Positions 32,069 through 44,055 are shown, numbered from the stretch's first letter. The stretch is DNA of 64,000 nt from Microbispora amethystogenes (GCF_016863015.1 NZ_BOOB01000063.1:1-64000); one strand, 5' to 3'. Numbers and translations: made by a program. Notes: a model not told the origin generated them from the letters alone.

Positions 32069-33685
32069 ATGAATGATGGCGTCCTGGTGGAGGCGTTGCG
32101 TGCCCGGGATCCGGGAGCGCTCGCCGCTCTCTACGACACCCACGCCGGAGGGCTCTACCGATACTGCAGGACGCTGCTGGCCGGGCCCGACGCCGCCCAG
32201 GTCGCCCTGCGCGACACGCTGATCGCCGCGGAGGCCCTCATAGGGTCGCTCGCCGATCCGGGCATGCTGCGTCCCTGGTTGTACGCCCTGGCCAGAGGCG
32301 AGTGCATGCGCCGCCGCACGCCCGGGGAGGAGGGCGGGCCGGAGCCCGGCCAGGCCCCCGTGCCGACCGCGCCCTTCCCCCGCGCCGGGGGCGACGAGGC
32401 CGAGACCGACCTGCGCCTGGCCGCCGGCAGCGCCGTGGCCGCGCTGCCCGCGGAGGACCGCGAGGTGCTCGAACTGGTGGCCCGGCACGACATGGACACC
32501 GGCGACGTGGCCGCCGTGCTCGGGACCGGTGAGCGGCATGCCCGGGCCCTCCTCGACGCCGCCACCGAACGCCTGCGCGAGGCGGTGACGGTCGAGATCA
32601 TCGCCCGGCGTCCCTCGCACGACTGCGAGCGGGCGGCGGCGATCCTCCGGGGCTTCTCCGGTGAGCTCACCCCGCAGGAGCGCGGGCAGCTCACCCGCCA
32701 CCTCGCCCGCTGCGAGACCTGCGCGGGCCACCGTGTCAGGCAGGTCTCCCCGGCCAAGGTGTTCTCCCTGCTGCCCCGGGTCGCCCTGCCGGAGACGCTG
32801 CGGGTGCGGGTGCTCAGCAGCTTCATCGACCCCGAGCTCGTGCCCTACCGGCGGTACGTCGCCAAGCGCGTCGGCGGGCTGACCGTGGCGGGCTTCCCCC
32901 GGGCCGGCGCCCGGCGCGAGGGGCGGCTCGCCCAGGCCGTGGCCGGCGCGGTGGCGGCGGTCGCGGCGGTGGCGACGATCGCGCTCGTGTTCGCCCAGTT
33001 CTCCGGTGACCTGCGTGAAGGGGCCGGCGACTCGATCGTGCGGCACCGGCCTCCGGCGGCCGAGGCCCCGGCGGCGACCGGTTCCGGCCCGGCTGACACG
33101 GCCTCCCCCGGCACTTCGGACGACGACGCCGCCGACAGCTCGTCCGAGCCTCCCGCCTCCGGGGACACGGCCGAGCCCGGCGGCTCCGTACGGGCGGCCG
33201 ATCCGGTCGTCCTGCCCCGCCCGGCGCCCCTGCCCGCTCCCGTGACTCCGGCCACCGCCCGGCCCCCGCGTCACCATGAGCCGACGCGGAGCCCGGCGGC
33301 GCCGCCCACGACCAAGCCCACGACTCCGCCGACGACCAAGCCCACGATCAAGCCCACGACCAGGCCCTCCGGCTCCGCGTCGCCGCCGTCCGACGAGACG
33401 CCCACGCCGCCGGACGACGACCCGGGCTCCGGCGGCCCTGGCGGCTCGGACGACCCCGGCGACGGCCCCGACGTCCCACCCGAAGGTCCGCCCACCGGCG
33501 GCCCGCCGAGGGGCGGGCCGCCACCGGCGCACTGGCCGGGACGTCGCCCGCCCCACCGCGAGCACCAGCATCATCACGGAGGACGTCCCCACTATCCGTA
33601 TCCGCACGCTCCCCGGGACTGCCCGCCCTCGCCCAGCGGATCCACCTATCTCCCGGCTCCGCAAAAAGGGCGACCTACCACATAG
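32069..33685 (+). CDS. ECF-sigma-like / zinc-finger anti-sigma fusion with proline-rich external tail
   Basis: The 538-residue protein begins with ECF sigma regions 2 (LVEALRARDPGALAALYDTH) and 4 (LPAEDREVLELVARHDMDTG). A zinc-finger anti-sigma-like motif follows at about 190-228 (HDCERAAAIL, then RHLARCETC, giving Cys, His-x3-Cys-x2-Cys). One membrane helix (about 291-309) and roughly 220 residues of Pro/Thr/Gly/His-rich external tail complete it. Sigma and anti-sigma parts are joined in one membrane-bound chain, so release would need proteolysis or the sigma part may be degenerate. There is no Shine-Dalgarno sequence; TACTCT lies six bases before ATG, suggesting a leaderless mRNA. Confidence 0.75.
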   Translation: MNDGVLVEALRARDPGALAALYDTHAGGLYRYCRTLLAGPDAAQVALRDTLIAAEALIGSLADPGMLRPWLYALARGECMRRRTPGEEGGPEPGQAPVPTAPFPRAGGDEAETDLRLAAGSAVAALPAEDREVLELVARHDMDTGDVAAVLGTGERHARALLDAATERLREAVTVEIIARRPSHDCERAAAILRGFSGELTPQERGQLTRHLARCETCAGHRVRQVSPAKVFSLLPRVALPETLRVRVLSSFIDPELVPYRRYVAKRVGGLTVAGFPRAGARREGRLAQAVAGAVAAVAAVATIALVFAQFSGDLREGAGDSIVRHRPPAAEAPAATGSGPADTASPGTSDDDAADSSSEPPASGDTAEPGGSVRAADPVVLPRPAPLPAPVTPATARPPRHHEPTRSPAAPPTTKPTTPPTTKPTIKPTTRPSGSASPPSDETPTPPDDDPGSGGPGGSDDPGDGPDVPPEGPPTGGPPRGGPPPAHWPGRRPPHREHQHHHGGRPHYPYPHAPRDCPPSPSGSTYLPAPQKGRPTT

Positions 33686-33766
33686 GCCGATTACTGGACG
33701 TACCTTAGATGTGTACGGAGAGTAGTCGCTGGGAACTGAGGGGAGTGGAGCAGGGAAGGGGAAGGA

Positions 33767-34933
33767 ATGCCACTCCTCAGAGTGTCGGGGCTGGTCGCCG
33801 GGCTCGGGTCAAGTCTGGCCCTGACCTTCGGAGCCCCGGCCGGGGCCGATCCGAAGCCGTCGTCGAAAGACGTAGCCAGGGCGCGGCAGCAGGTGCAGGA
33901 GCGGGCGCGTGAGCTGGGCAAGGCGTCGGCCGATCTCGCCACCGCCCAGGCCCGCAGGGACGCGCTGGACGCCGACGCCGAGCGGCTGGTCGAGGCGTAC
34001 AACGGCGAGATCGTACGGCTGGAGCGGGCCCGCGCCGACTACGAGCAGTCGGAGCGGCGGGCCGCCCAGGCGGCCGGCGAGTTCGACCGGTTGCGGAGCG
34101 TGGTGACGACCCGGGTGGCCCAGGGGTACGGCCGGCTGCGGCTGGCGCCGTCCGCCGCGGCCATGCTCGGCGGCTGGGGCGACGCGGGCGAGTTCCTGCG
34201 AAGAGCCAGCGTGCTGACGCAACTCGGCGACGAACAGGACGCGACGCTCGCGGAGATGGACGACGCGCGGAAGATCTACGAGATCCTCCGAGAACAGGCG
34301 GCCCGCGCGTACGCCGAGCAGTCCCGCACCGCCGATGAGGTCCGGCAGGCGAGGGACGCGGCGCAGCGGGCCGTGGACGAGCAGCTCGGACAGACCCAGC
34401 TGATCGAGCGGGAGAAAGAGGAGATCTCCCAGCGCCTGGACGCCGCCCGCGCCCGCGTCGACGAGCTGAGACGGGCGAGGAACGCGGCCAGGCAGAAATC
34501 CAGACGTCAGACTCCGGCCGCGCGGAGCAGTATGGCGATCCCGGCCTGGACGGCCAGACTGGCGTCCGGGCGCGGCGGGGAGGCCGCCCAATGGGCCCTC
34601 AAACAGATCGGCAAACCGTACGTGTGGGCGGCGGCCGGGCCGTCGGGGTTCGACTGCTCGGGACTGACGATGCGGGCCTGGCAGCGGGCGGGGGTCTCGC
34701 TCGATCACTGGACCGGCACCCAGTGGACCTCGGGACGGCACGTCCCGCTCAAGGAACTGCAAAGCGGCGACCTGCTGTTCTACGGCAGGCTGAGCCGCAG
34801 CCCCGGCACCATCCACCACGTCGGCCTCTACATCGGGCGCGGCATGATGGTCCACGCCCCCCAGACGGGGGACGTGGTCCGCATCTCACCCATCTGGCGC
34901 CATGATCTCGTCGGCGCCACCCGGCCCGCCTAG
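33767..34933 (+). CDS. Secreted NlpC/P60 peptidoglycan endopeptidase with coiled-coil domain
   Basis: The 388-residue precursor has a signal peptide (cut near AGA at 27). A long coiled coil (about 30-240, heptads rich in Ala/Arg/Glu) leads into an NlpC/P60 domain (about 265-388). The catalytic Cys is in FDCSGLTMRAW, the His in TIHHVGLYIG and the third polar residue in MVHAPQTGD. It cleaves peptide cross-bridges of the wall, like RipA-type enzymes, with the coiled coil likely masking the active site. The mature N-terminus ADPKPSSKD closely resembles that of the second NlpC/P60 gene at 61073-62113. Confidence 0.88.
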   Translation: MPLLRVSGLVAGLGSSLALTFGAPAGADPKPSSKDVARARQQVQERARELGKASADLATAQARRDALDADAERLVEAYNGEIVRLERARADYEQSERRAAQAAGEFDRLRSVVTTRVAQGYGRLRLAPSAAAMLGGWGDAGEFLRRASVLTQLGDEQDATLAEMDDARKIYEILREQAARAYAEQSRTADEVRQARDAAQRAVDEQLGQTQLIEREKEEISQRLDAARARVDELRRARNAARQKSRRQTPAARSSMAIPAWTARLASGRGGEAAQWALKQIGKPYVWAAAGPSGFDCSGLTMRAWQRAGVSLDHWTGTQWTSGRHVPLKELQSGDLLFYGRLSRSPGTIHHVGLYIGRGMMVHAPQTGDVVRISPIWRHDLVGATRPA

Positions 34934-34949
34934 CGCCCGCGGCACCGGC

Positions 34950-35453
34950 TCAGTGGTCCTCGTCGTGGTGCTCGATCTCCTCGAAACGCTTGATGCTCGC
35001 GACGATCTCGGCTTCGGCCTCGGTGCGTCCGACCCAGTTGGCGCCCTCGACCGACTTGCCGGGTTCGAGGTCCTTGTAGACCTCGAAGAAGTGCTGGATC
35101 TCCAGCCGGTCGAACTCGGCGACGTGGTGGATGTCACGGATGTGCTCCATCCGCGGATCGGTGGCCGGGACGCACAGCACCTTGTCGTCACCGCCCTTCT
35201 CGTCGGTCATCCGGAACATCCCGACCGCCCGGCACTTGATGAGGCAGCCGGGGAAGGTCGGCTCCTGGAGCAGCACCAGCGCGTCGAGCGGGTCTCCGTC
35301 CTCGCCCAGCGTGTCCTCGATGAACCCGTAGTCAGCGGGGTACTGGGTCGACGTGAAGAGCATGCGGTCCAGGCGAATGCGGCCGGTCTTGTGGTCCACC
35401 TCGTACTTGTTCCGTTGTCCCTTGGGAATCTCAACGACAACGTCGAACTCCAC
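34950..35453 (-). CDS. ppa: Inorganic pyrophosphatase, family I
   Basis: The 167-residue enzyme has the soluble family I signature. [20 protein letters not shown] contributes Lys/Glu of the active site, [20 protein letters not shown] contains the metal-binding Asp cluster, and IKCRAVG and [11 protein letters not shown] follow. It hydrolyses pyrophosphate to phosphate in the cytoplasm, pulling biosynthetic reactions. The length is normal. It converges with the NlpC/P60 gene (16 bp apart) and diverges from dacB. Confidence 0.95.
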   Translation of the reverse strand: MEFDVVVEIPKGQRNKYEVDHKTGRIRLDRMLFTSTQYPADYGFIEDTLGEDGDPLDALVLLQEPTFPGCLIKCRAVGMFRMTDEKGGDDKVLCVPATDPRMEHIRDIHHVAEFDRLEIQHFFEVYKDLEPGKSVEGANWVGRTEAEAEIVASIKRFEEIEHHDEDH

Positions 35454-35539
35454 TCGTTCCTCCGCATGAGTCCCCGGTCTCCCGGGCTGGCGTTAATGTC
35501 TCGTAAGCGTGTTCAAGGTCGGCGCGAAGTGAGGGTGAC

Positions 35540-36925
35540 GTGGTGCGACGTGAGCGCTGGGTGGTGGTGTCCACCCTCGCCCTGCTGCAGATCTTCGTCG
35601 TCCTCGCGGGCAGCTATCTGATCGCCCATGACGCCGACAGGACCCCGGCTCCGGTCGCGTCCCCGAAGCCGAACCCGATCCCCCTGGTGACCGCGGGTCC
35701 GGTTCTGGCCGCGGTGGGGGATGGGGCTCTCCCCGCCAAGGGTACTTTGACCACCCGGCTCGCCGCTGCGATGGGTGACCCCGCCCTGGGAGGCAGCGTG
35801 GCCGGCATCGTCCTCGACGTGGCGACCGGCTCCACCGTTTTCGACGGCCGCTCGGGCACTCCCATCACCCCGGCCTCCACCACGAAGGTCGTCACCGCGC
35901 TGACCGTGCTGGCCTCGGTGGGCCCGGACGCCCGCCTGGCGACCCGGGTGGTCAGAGGGACCGCCCCGGGCTCGATCGTCCTGGTCGGCGGGGGCGACCC
36001 CACCCTGGCCGGCCCGGGGACGAGCGCCGCGGAGCGGAGGGACGCCTACCCGAGGCCGGCGTCGCTCGACCTGCTCGCCTCCCGTACGGCCAAGGCGCTG
36101 AAGGCGGCCGGCGTCACCTCGGCCGGCCTGTCGTACGACGCGTCCCTGTTCGGCGGGCCGCGTACGGCGCCGGGCTGGAAGCCGACGTACATCCCCGAGG
36201 GCAGCGTCGCCCCGGTGTCCGCGCTCATGATCGACGAGGGCCGGGCGGCGAACGGCGCGCGGGTGCCCGACCCGGCGCGGACCGCCGCCGACGCGTTCGC
36301 CGCGCTGCTCAGGAAGAACGGCGTCAAGGTGGGCAAGGACGTCGGCCCGGGCCGGGCCGCGGCCGCCGCCCAGGAGGTGGCCCGGGTGGAGTCGGGGCCC
36401 GTCTACGCGCTGGTGGAGCGGATGCTCACGCACAGCGACAACGACCTCGCCGAGGCGCTCGCCCGCCAGGCCGCCGTGAAGGAGGGGCAGCCGCACACGT
36501 TCGAGGGCGTGGCCGCGACGGTCCGCGGCGTGCTCACCCGCCTCGGCGTGGCCGAGGGCGTGGAGGTGCACGACGGCAGCGGCCTGTCCACCAGGAACCG
36601 CATCACGCCCGGCGGCCTCGCCCGGATCCTGGCCATGGCGGCCTCCCCGGCGCATCCCGGCCTGCACTCGCTGATCAGCGGGCTTCCGGTCGCGGGCTTC
36701 ACCGGGACCCTGCACAACCGGTACGGCAGGTCCGGTTCGGCGGCCGGCGCCGGATTGGTCCGCGCGAAGACGGGCACTTTGAACGGCGTGAACACCCTGG
36801 CGGGGATCGCGTACACATCCGAGGGCCGGCTGCTGACCTTCGCGTTCATGGCCGATCAGGTGGCCGATCCGACGCGAGCCATAGCCGCCCTCGACAAGAT
36901 GGCCACGATCGTCTCCCAGAGCTGA
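35540..36925 (+). CDS. dacB: D-alanyl-D-alanine carboxypeptidase/endopeptidase (PBP4 type)
   Basis: The 461-residue protein has one N-terminal membrane helix or uncleaved signal (9-28). The penicillin-binding motifs are SxxK (STTK at 113-116), SxN (THSDNDLAEAL) and KTG (RAKTGTLNG). The inserted domain between the first two is typical of class C low-mass PBPs. It trims or cleaves peptidoglycan side chains outside the membrane. GTG 35540 has GAGGGTG upstream. It is followed closely by the metalloprotease gene and then tilS-hpt-ftsH, the conserved actinomycete order. Confidence 0.92.
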   Translation: MVRRERWVVVSTLALLQIFVVLAGSYLIAHDADRTPAPVASPKPNPIPLVTAGPVLAAVGDGALPAKGTLTTRLAAAMGDPALGGSVAGIVLDVATGSTVFDGRSGTPITPASTTKVVTALTVLASVGPDARLATRVVRGTAPGSIVLVGGGDPTLAGPGTSAAERRDAYPRPASLDLLASRTAKALKAAGVTSAGLSYDASLFGGPRTAPGWKPTYIPEGSVAPVSALMIDEGRAANGARVPDPARTAADAFAALLRKNGVKVGKDVGPGRAAAAAQEVARVESGPVYALVERMLTHSDNDLAEALARQAAVKEGQPHTFEGVAATVRGVLTRLGVAEGVEVHDGSGLSTRNRITPGGLARILAMAASPAHPGLHSLISGLPVAGFTGTLHNRYGRSGSAAGAGLVRAKTGTLNGVNTLAGIAYTSEGRLLTFAFMADQVADPTRAIAALDKMATIVSQS

Positions 36926-36986
36926 GGTGCCGGATCACGCTCGGCCGCCCGCGCGGCGGGCAGGCGGAGAACGTACGGTGGTGAGT

Positions 36987-38054
36987 ATGCAGGTGATCGA
37001 CTGGGATCTGGCCGTCACGACCGGAGTGCGCCTCGTGCGGCCGGGCCCGCAGGTGAGCCGCGAGGAGGCCAGGCAGGCCGTCCTCGAACTCCGGCGGCTG
37101 TCGCGGGACGCCGAGGGGCACGTGCGGGAGTTCACCCGCATCGACTCGGCGCCGCCCGAGGCGGCCACGGTGGTGGACCGCCCCGGCTGGATCCGCGCCA
37201 ACGTCGACGGTTTCCGGGTCGTGCTGGAGCCGCTGACGCAGAAGATGTCCAACATGCCGGCGATCGTCGGCGCCGTCGGCTCGCGCATCACGGGCCTGGA
37301 GGTGGGCGCCGTGCTGGCCTTCCTCGCCTCCAGGGTGCTCGGGCAGTACGAGCTGTTCCTCCCGCCGGACCCGTCCGGCGTCGCGCCGGCCGGCCGGCTG
37401 ACCCTGGTCGCGCCGAACATCGTGCACGCCGAGCGCGAGCTCGGCGTCGACCCGCGCGACTTCCGCCTTTGGGTGTGCCTGCACGAGGAGACCCACCGGG
37501 TGCAGTTCACCGGCGTGCCCTGGCTGCGGGAGTACGTGCGCGGCCAGATGACCGAGTTCCTCCTCGCCTCCGAGATGGACCTCACGACGCTGCTGGAGCG
37601 CCTGCGCGCCGCCTCCGACGCGGTGGCCGACGCCTTCAAGGGCGGCGAGGGCAATCTCATCGAGGCCATCCAGACGCCCGAACAGAAGGCCGTGCTCGAC
37701 CGGGTCACGGCCGTGATGACGCTGGTCGAGGGGCACGGCGACTACGTCATGGACGCGGTCGGGCCCAGCGTGGTGCCGTCGGTCGCCGAGATCCGCGCCA
37801 AGTTCCAGCGCCGCCGCGAGGGCGGCTCCCGCGTCGACCAGCTGGTCCGCCGGCTGCTCGGCATCGAGCTGAAGATGAAGCAGTACGCCGAGGGCTCCCG
37901 CTTCGTCCGCACGGTGGTGGACGAGGCCGGGATGGACGGGTTCAACAAGGTCTGGACCTCCCCGGAGACGCTGCCCGACCGCGACGAGATCGCCGACCCC
38001 CACGCCTGGATGTCCCGGGTCCTCACCACCTCCTCCGGACCCGAGCTCACCTGA
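36987..38054 (+). CDS. Zinc-dependent metalloprotease-like protein (F420-biosynthesis-associated family)
   Basis: The 355-residue protein contains [20 protein letters not shown], a HExxH metal-binding motif with catalytic Glu, and a later [12 protein letters not shown] that supplies a further metal ligand. No signal peptide is present. The family is conserved next to dacB and tilS in actinomycetes and is annotated as a putative hydrolase or as linked to coenzyme F420; the true substrate is unknown. ATG 36987 begins [12 protein letters not shown] 36981 and 36978 are alternatives two and three codons upstream. Confidence 0.8.
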   Translation: MQVIDWDLAVTTGVRLVRPGPQVSREEARQAVLELRRLSRDAEGHVREFTRIDSAPPEAATVVDRPGWIRANVDGFRVVLEPLTQKMSNMPAIVGAVGSRITGLEVGAVLAFLASRVLGQYELFLPPDPSGVAPAGRLTLVAPNIVHAERELGVDPRDFRLWVCLHEETHRVQFTGVPWLREYVRGQMTEFLLASEMDLTTLLERLRAASDAVADAFKGGEGNLIEAIQTPEQKAVLDRVTAVMTLVEGHGDYVMDAVGPSVVPSVAEIRAKFQRRREGGSRVDQLVRRLLGIELKMKQYAEGSRFVRTVVDEAGMDGFNKVWTSPETLPDRDEIADPHAWMSRVLTTSSGPELT

Positions 38055-38128
38055 CCCGTGCTCACCTGATCTTTGACCCGAGCTCCTCGGTGTCCCGCGC
38101 TCGCGCGGGGCACCGCGAGAATGGGCCC

Positions 38129-39139
38129 ATGGGCCCGCATCCCGCCGTCGCCGACGTCCGCCGTGCCGTACGGCTGTCGCTCGCGGACCTCGCCGCGTGC
38201 GCGGAACCGGACGGGGGGCGGGGGCCCCTGGTCCTGGTGGCCTGCAGCGGAGGCGCCGACTCGCTGGCGCTGGCCGCGGCCACCGGGTTCGCGGCCCCGC
38301 GTCTCGGCCTGCGCGCCGGGCTGCTGACCGTCGACCACCGCCTGCAGGAGGGCTCGGCCGGGCGGGCCCGCGAGGTCGTACGGCTCGCGGGGGCGCTCGG
38401 CCTCGACCCGGCCGAGGCGCTGACGGTCACGGTGGGGACGGCCGGCGGCCCCGAGGCCGCGGCGCGGGACGCGCGCTACGCCGCGCTGTCGGCCGCGGCC
38501 GGCCGGCTGGGGGCGGCGGCGGTCCTGCTCGGCCACACCCTCGACGACCAGGCGGAGACCGTGCTGCTGCGGCTGGCCCGGGGCAGCGGCTCCCGCTCCC
38601 TGTCCGGCATGGCGGAGGTCTCCGGGATCTACCGGAGGCCGCTGCTGGGGCTCGGCCGGGAGCGCACCCGGCAGGCCTGCGCCGCCCTCGGCCTGCGGCC
38701 GTGGGACGACCCCCACAACGACGACCGCGTCTACCGCAGGGTCCGCGTGCGGCACGACGTCCTGCCGGTGCTGGAGGACGCGCTGGGGCCCGGGATCGCC
38801 GAGGCGCTCGCCCGTACGGCGCGGCTGTGCCGGGACGACGCGGACGCCCTCGACGGGTGGGCCGCGGAGGTCCACGCGCGGTCGCGGGGACCGGCGGGGG
38901 AGCTCCGGGTGCCCGACCTCGCGGACGTGCCGGCGGCGGTGCGGCGGCGGGTGATCAGGCGCGCCGCCGTCGAGGCGGGGGCGCACGCCGCCGCGCTCGC
39001 CGCGGTGCACATCGAGGCGGTCGACCGGCTGGTGACCGGCTGGCACGGGCAGAAGGGGGTGGACCTACCCGGGGGGGTGGTTGTGGTCAGGCGCTGTGGC
39101 ACCCTTGTCTTCGCTGTGGACAACGTCTCGCTCGCGTAA
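38129..39139 (+). CDS. tilS: tRNA(Ile)-lysidine synthetase
   Basis: The 336-residue enzyme has the PP-loop [12 protein letters not shown] (SGGADS at 40-45) and the downstream [20 protein letters not shown], typical of TilS. A helical C-terminal region follows. It attaches lysine to C34 of the AUA-reading tRNA-Ile, using ATP, so the tRNA reads AUA instead of AUG. The position directly before hpt and ftsH is the conserved bacterial arrangement. ATG 38129 gives a family-like N-terminus. Confidence 0.92.
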   Translation: MGPHPAVADVRRAVRLSLADLAACAEPDGGRGPLVLVACSGGADSLALAAATGFAAPRLGLRAGLLTVDHRLQEGSAGRAREVVRLAGALGLDPAEALTVTVGTAGGPEAAARDARYAALSAAAGRLGAAAVLLGHTLDDQAETVLLRLARGSGSRSLSGMAEVSGIYRRPLLGLGRERTRQACAALGLRPWDDPHNDDRVYRRVRVRHDVLPVLEDALGPGIAEALARTARLCRDDADALDGWAAEVHARSRGPAGELRVPDLADVPAAVRRRVIRRAAVEAGAHAAALAAVHIEAVDRLVTGWHGQKGVDLPGGVVVVRRCGTLVFAVDNVSLA

Positions 39140-39151
39140 GGAAAACCCCAG

Positions 39152-39709
39152 GTGGATGCAGCAGACATGGGCAAGGACCTCTCCCGCGTCCTCATCTCGG
39201 AGCAGGAGCTGCAGACGAAGATCAAGGAGTTGGCCGGTCAGATCGACTCCGACTACGCCGGCACGGAACTGTTGATCGTCGGTGTGCTGAAGGGCGCGGT
39301 GATGGTCATGGCCGACCTCGCCCGCGCGCTGCACGTGCCCGTCCAGATGGACTGGATGGCCGTGTCGTCGTACGGCGCGGGGACCAAGTCGTCGGGCGTC
39401 GTGCGGGTGCTGAAGGATCTCGACACCGACATCGCCGGCCGGCACGTGCTCGTGGTCGAGGACATCATCGACTCGGGCCTGACCCTTTCGTGGCTGTTGA
39501 ACAACCTGAGGTCGCGCAACCCGGCCTCCGTGGAGATCTGCACCCTGCTCCGGAAACCGGACGCGGTGAAGGTCGAGTTGGACGTCCGTTACGTCGGTTT
39601 CGACATCCCCAACGAGTTCGTCATCGGGTTCGGTCTCGATTACGCCGAGCGCTATCGCAACCTGCCGTTCATCGGGACGCTTGCGCCGCATGTGTACGGA
39701 GGGGAGTAA
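39152..39709 (+). CDS. hpt: Hypoxanthine phosphoribosyltransferase
   Basis: The 185-residue enzyme has the PRPP-binding motif VLVVEDIIDSGLTLSWLL, the pyrophosphate loop VGVLKGAVMVMADLAR and the flexible-loop residues SSYGAGTKSSG. It salvages hypoxanthine and guanine to IMP and GMP. GTG 39152 is chosen because AAGGAAA lies eight bases upstream; ATG 39167 is an alternative. It sits 12 bp after tilS and upstream of ftsH. Confidence 0.95.
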   Translation: MDAADMGKDLSRVLISEQELQTKIKELAGQIDSDYAGTELLIVGVLKGAVMVMADLARALHVPVQMDWMAVSSYGAGTKSSGVVRVLKDLDTDIAGRHVLVVEDIIDSGLTLSWLLNNLRSRNPASVEICTLLRKPDAVKVELDVRYVGFDIPNEFVIGFGLDYAERYRNLPFIGTLAPHVYGGE

Positions 39710-39976
39710 GCCCTTAGCGAAGTGACCCGTGGATCGTGCGTTATTGGGCGCCAGGTCGGGGAACACGGGGTTGGCTGACGTACGTTGGAAAGGCAAAGCC
39801 GGAGCCGCTCGGGCAGTTACCCGACGCGGCGGCCGGGTGTACCTTCGGATATCCGTGGGGGGCCGTTCGGCCGTCCCTCGGTAGCCAGAAGGAGCGGTAA
39901 CGGATGCCGCGACCCCGGGTCCGCCCGGGGCAGGCCTTGGTCAGGAAGGGACGGGCCCGCCGGGGTTCCGCAACGG

Positions 39977-41983
<2,007 letters not shown>

Positions 41984-41985
41984 CC

Positions 41986-42585
41986 GTGGCCGAGCCGCAC
42001 GCGGCGGGCCCGCCTTCCGGATTCGACCACGGCCGGATCGAGAAGGCCGTACGCGAGATCCTGCTCGCGATCGGGGAGAACCCCGATCGCGACGGGCTCC
42101 GCGACACCCCCGCCCGGGTGGCGCGGGCGTACGCCGAGCAGTTCGCGGGTCTGGGGCAGCGTCCCGAGGACGCGCTGACCACGATGTTCGACGCGGACCA
42201 CGACGAGATGGTGCTCGTCAAGGACATCGAGGTCATGTCCACCTGCGAGCACCATCTGCTGCCGTTCCAGGGCGTCGCGCACATCGGATACACGCCGAAC
42301 GAGAAGGGACGCATCACCGGCCTGTCGAAGCTCGCCAGGCTGGTGGACGTCTACGCCCGCAGACCGCAGGTGCAGGAGCGGATGACCTCGCAGATCGCCG
42401 ACGGCCTGATGCAGGTGCTGGAGCCGCGCGGGGTGATCGTGGTGATCGAGGCGGAGCACATGTGCATGACCATGCGCGGCGTGCGCAAGCCCGGCGCCAA
42501 GACGATCACCTCGGCCGTCCGCGGCGACTTCCGCACCAGCGAGGCGACGCGGGCCGAGGCCATGTCGCTGATCCTGCGTGGTTAG
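41986..42585 (+). CDS. folE: GTP cyclohydrolase I
   Basis: The 199-residue enzyme has the zinc-binding and catalytic motif [19 protein letters not shown], followed by [20 protein letters not shown] and the second zinc cysteine in [16 protein letters not shown]. It converts GTP to 7,8-dihydroneopterin triphosphate, the first step of folate synthesis. GTG 41986 lies two bases after the ftsH stop, so translation is coupled. The frame is open upstream inside ftsH, which is not coding for this protein. Confidence 0.95.
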   Translation: MAEPHAAGPPSGFDHGRIEKAVREILLAIGENPDRDGLRDTPARVARAYAEQFAGLGQRPEDALTTMFDADHDEMVLVKDIEVMSTCEHHLLPFQGVAHIGYTPNEKGRITGLSKLARLVDVYARRPQVQERMTSQIADGLMQVLEPRGVIVVIEAEHMCMTMRGVRKPGAKTITSAVRGDFRTSEATRAEAMSLILRG

Positions 42586-42677
42586 CCTGCGTGGTCGGGT
42601 CGTGTCTGGAACTCCCTCGGGCGCCGGCGCGCTCCTGCCGGACGAGCCCTGCCGAACCGGGCACTAGGCTGGACCCC

Positions 42678-43601
42678 ATGACCACTCCGAGCGTGCCCGG
42701 CATGCCCGAGGCCGAGCGCTGTCTGGTCATGGGTGTGGTCAACGTGACCCCCGACTCCTTCTCCGACGGCGGGCAGTGGTTCGACCCCGACGTCGCGATC
42801 CGGCATGGTCTCGACCTGGTGGCCGAGGGCGCCGACATCGTGGACGTGGGCGGGGAGTCCACCCGCCCGGGAGCGGCCCGGGTCTCGCTGGAGGAGGAAC
42901 TGCGCCGCGTCGAGCCGGTGATCCGCGCCCTCACCCAGGAGGGCGTCACGGTCAGCGTCGACACCATGCGGGCGGAGGTCGCCGAGGCGGCCGTCGCGGC
43001 CGGGGCCAGGCTGGTCAACGACGTGAGCGGCGGCCTGGCCGACCCGGCGATGCCGCGCGTGGTGGCCGCGACCGGCGTGCCGTACGTCGTGATGCACTGG
43101 CGCGGGCACAGCCGCGACATGGACAACAGGGCCGTCTACGGCGACGTGGTGACCGAGGTCGCGGAGGAACTGCGCAAGCGGGTCGACTCCGTGCTGGCCG
43201 AGGGCGTGCGGGAGGAGCAGATCGTGCTCGACCCCGGCCTCGGCTTCTCCAAGAACGCCGAGCACAACTGGGCCGTGCTGGCCGGCCTCGCCGAGCTGAA
43301 CCGGCTCGGCCATCCCCTGCTGGTCGGGGCGTCGCGCAAGCGGTTCCTCGGCCGGCTGCTGGCCGGGCCGGACGGCGAGCCACGCCCCTTCGGCGGCAGC
43401 GACGACGCCACCGTCGCGGTCACCGCGCTCGCGGCGCAGGCCGGGGCGTGGTGCGTCCGGGTCCACCGGGTGCGGCCGAACGCCGACGCGGTGCGCGTCG
43501 CCGCCGTCTGGAGGGCAGCAGGCGTACGACACGCGGCAGGCGCGAGGGACGCAGTAGCCGCAGGACACGCAGCCGCGCGACATGCCGACGAGAGCCGGTG
43601 A
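42678..43601 (+). CDS. folP: Dihydropteroate synthase
   Basis: The 307-residue TIM-barrel enzyme shows VMGVVNVTPDSFSDGG and VDVGGESTRPGA, the pterin-pyrophosphate and p-aminobenzoate loops. LVNDVSGGL, DPGLGFSKNAEHNW and LVGASRKRFLG complete the barrel signature. It joins p-aminobenzoate to the pterin and is the sulfonamide target. The C-terminal 30 residues are an Ala/His/Arg-rich extension not usual for the family. ATG 42678 begins a normal N-terminus. Confidence 0.95.
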   Translation: MTTPSVPGMPEAERCLVMGVVNVTPDSFSDGGQWFDPDVAIRHGLDLVAEGADIVDVGGESTRPGAARVSLEEELRRVEPVIRALTQEGVTVSVDTMRAEVAEAAVAAGARLVNDVSGGLADPAMPRVVAATGVPYVVMHWRGHSRDMDNRAVYGDVVTEVAEELRKRVDSVLAEGVREEQIVLDPGLGFSKNAEHNWAVLAGLAELNRLGHPLLVGASRKRFLGRLLAGPDGEPRPFGGSDDATVAVTALAAQAGAWCVRVHRVRPNADAVRVAAVWRAAGVRHAAGARDAVAAGHAAARHADESR

Positions 43602-43623
43602 GGATATGCCGACAGGGACGCCA

Positions 43624-44055
43624 ATGAAGGACATCGAGGAGCTCAACCAGGCGTTCTACAACGCCATCGAGGCGGGCGACCTCGACAGGATGTCGGAGAT
43701 ATGGATCGAGGACGTCCCGGGACGTCCGGCGTTGTGCGTCCACCCCGGCTGGCCCATGCTGAGCGGGCGGTCGGAGGTGCTGCGCTCGTGGGCGCTCATC
43801 ATGGCGAACACGACGTACATCCAGTTCGTGCTGACCGACGTGCAGACCACCGTGCTCGGCGACGTCGCGGTCGTCACCTGCGCGGAGAACATCCTCACCG
43901 CCGCCGACAGCGACGAACCGGGTTTCGCCGCCGGCCGGGTCGTCGCCTCCAGCACCTACGTGCGGACCCCCGGGGGCTGGCGGCTGTGGCTCTACCACGG
44001 ATCTCCGGTCCTGCAGAGCGACGACGACGACGAGGAGGAGGACCAGGAGCAGTGA
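43624..44055 (+). CDS. NTF2-like protein inside the folate cluster
   Basis: The 143-residue protein has an NTF2/SnoaL-like fold: LNQAFYNAIEAGDLDRMSEI, VCVHPGWPMLSGRSEVLRSW-like strands, and VASSTYVRTPGGWRLWLYHG. The tail is very acidic (DDDDEEEDQEQ). It sits between folP and folB, with its stop overlapping the folB start (GTGA). The same family occupies this place in other actinomycetes, so a role in pterin handling is possible but unproven. Start 43624 has AGGGA at good spacing; ATG 43606 is an alternative. Confidence 0.75.
   Translation: MKDIEELNQAFYNAIEAGDLDRMSEIWIEDVPGRPALCVHPGWPMLSGRSEVLRSWALIMANTTYIQFVLTDVQTTVLGDVAVVTCAENILTAADSDEPGFAAGRVVASSTYVRTPGGWRLWLYHGSPVLQSDDDDEEEDQEQ

Noticed and set aside
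39785-39976. 64-residue N-terminal extension of FtsH in the same frame
   Set aside because: Arg/Ser/Gly-rich, unlike FtsH N-termini, which begin at the MDLKRFTRG residues.
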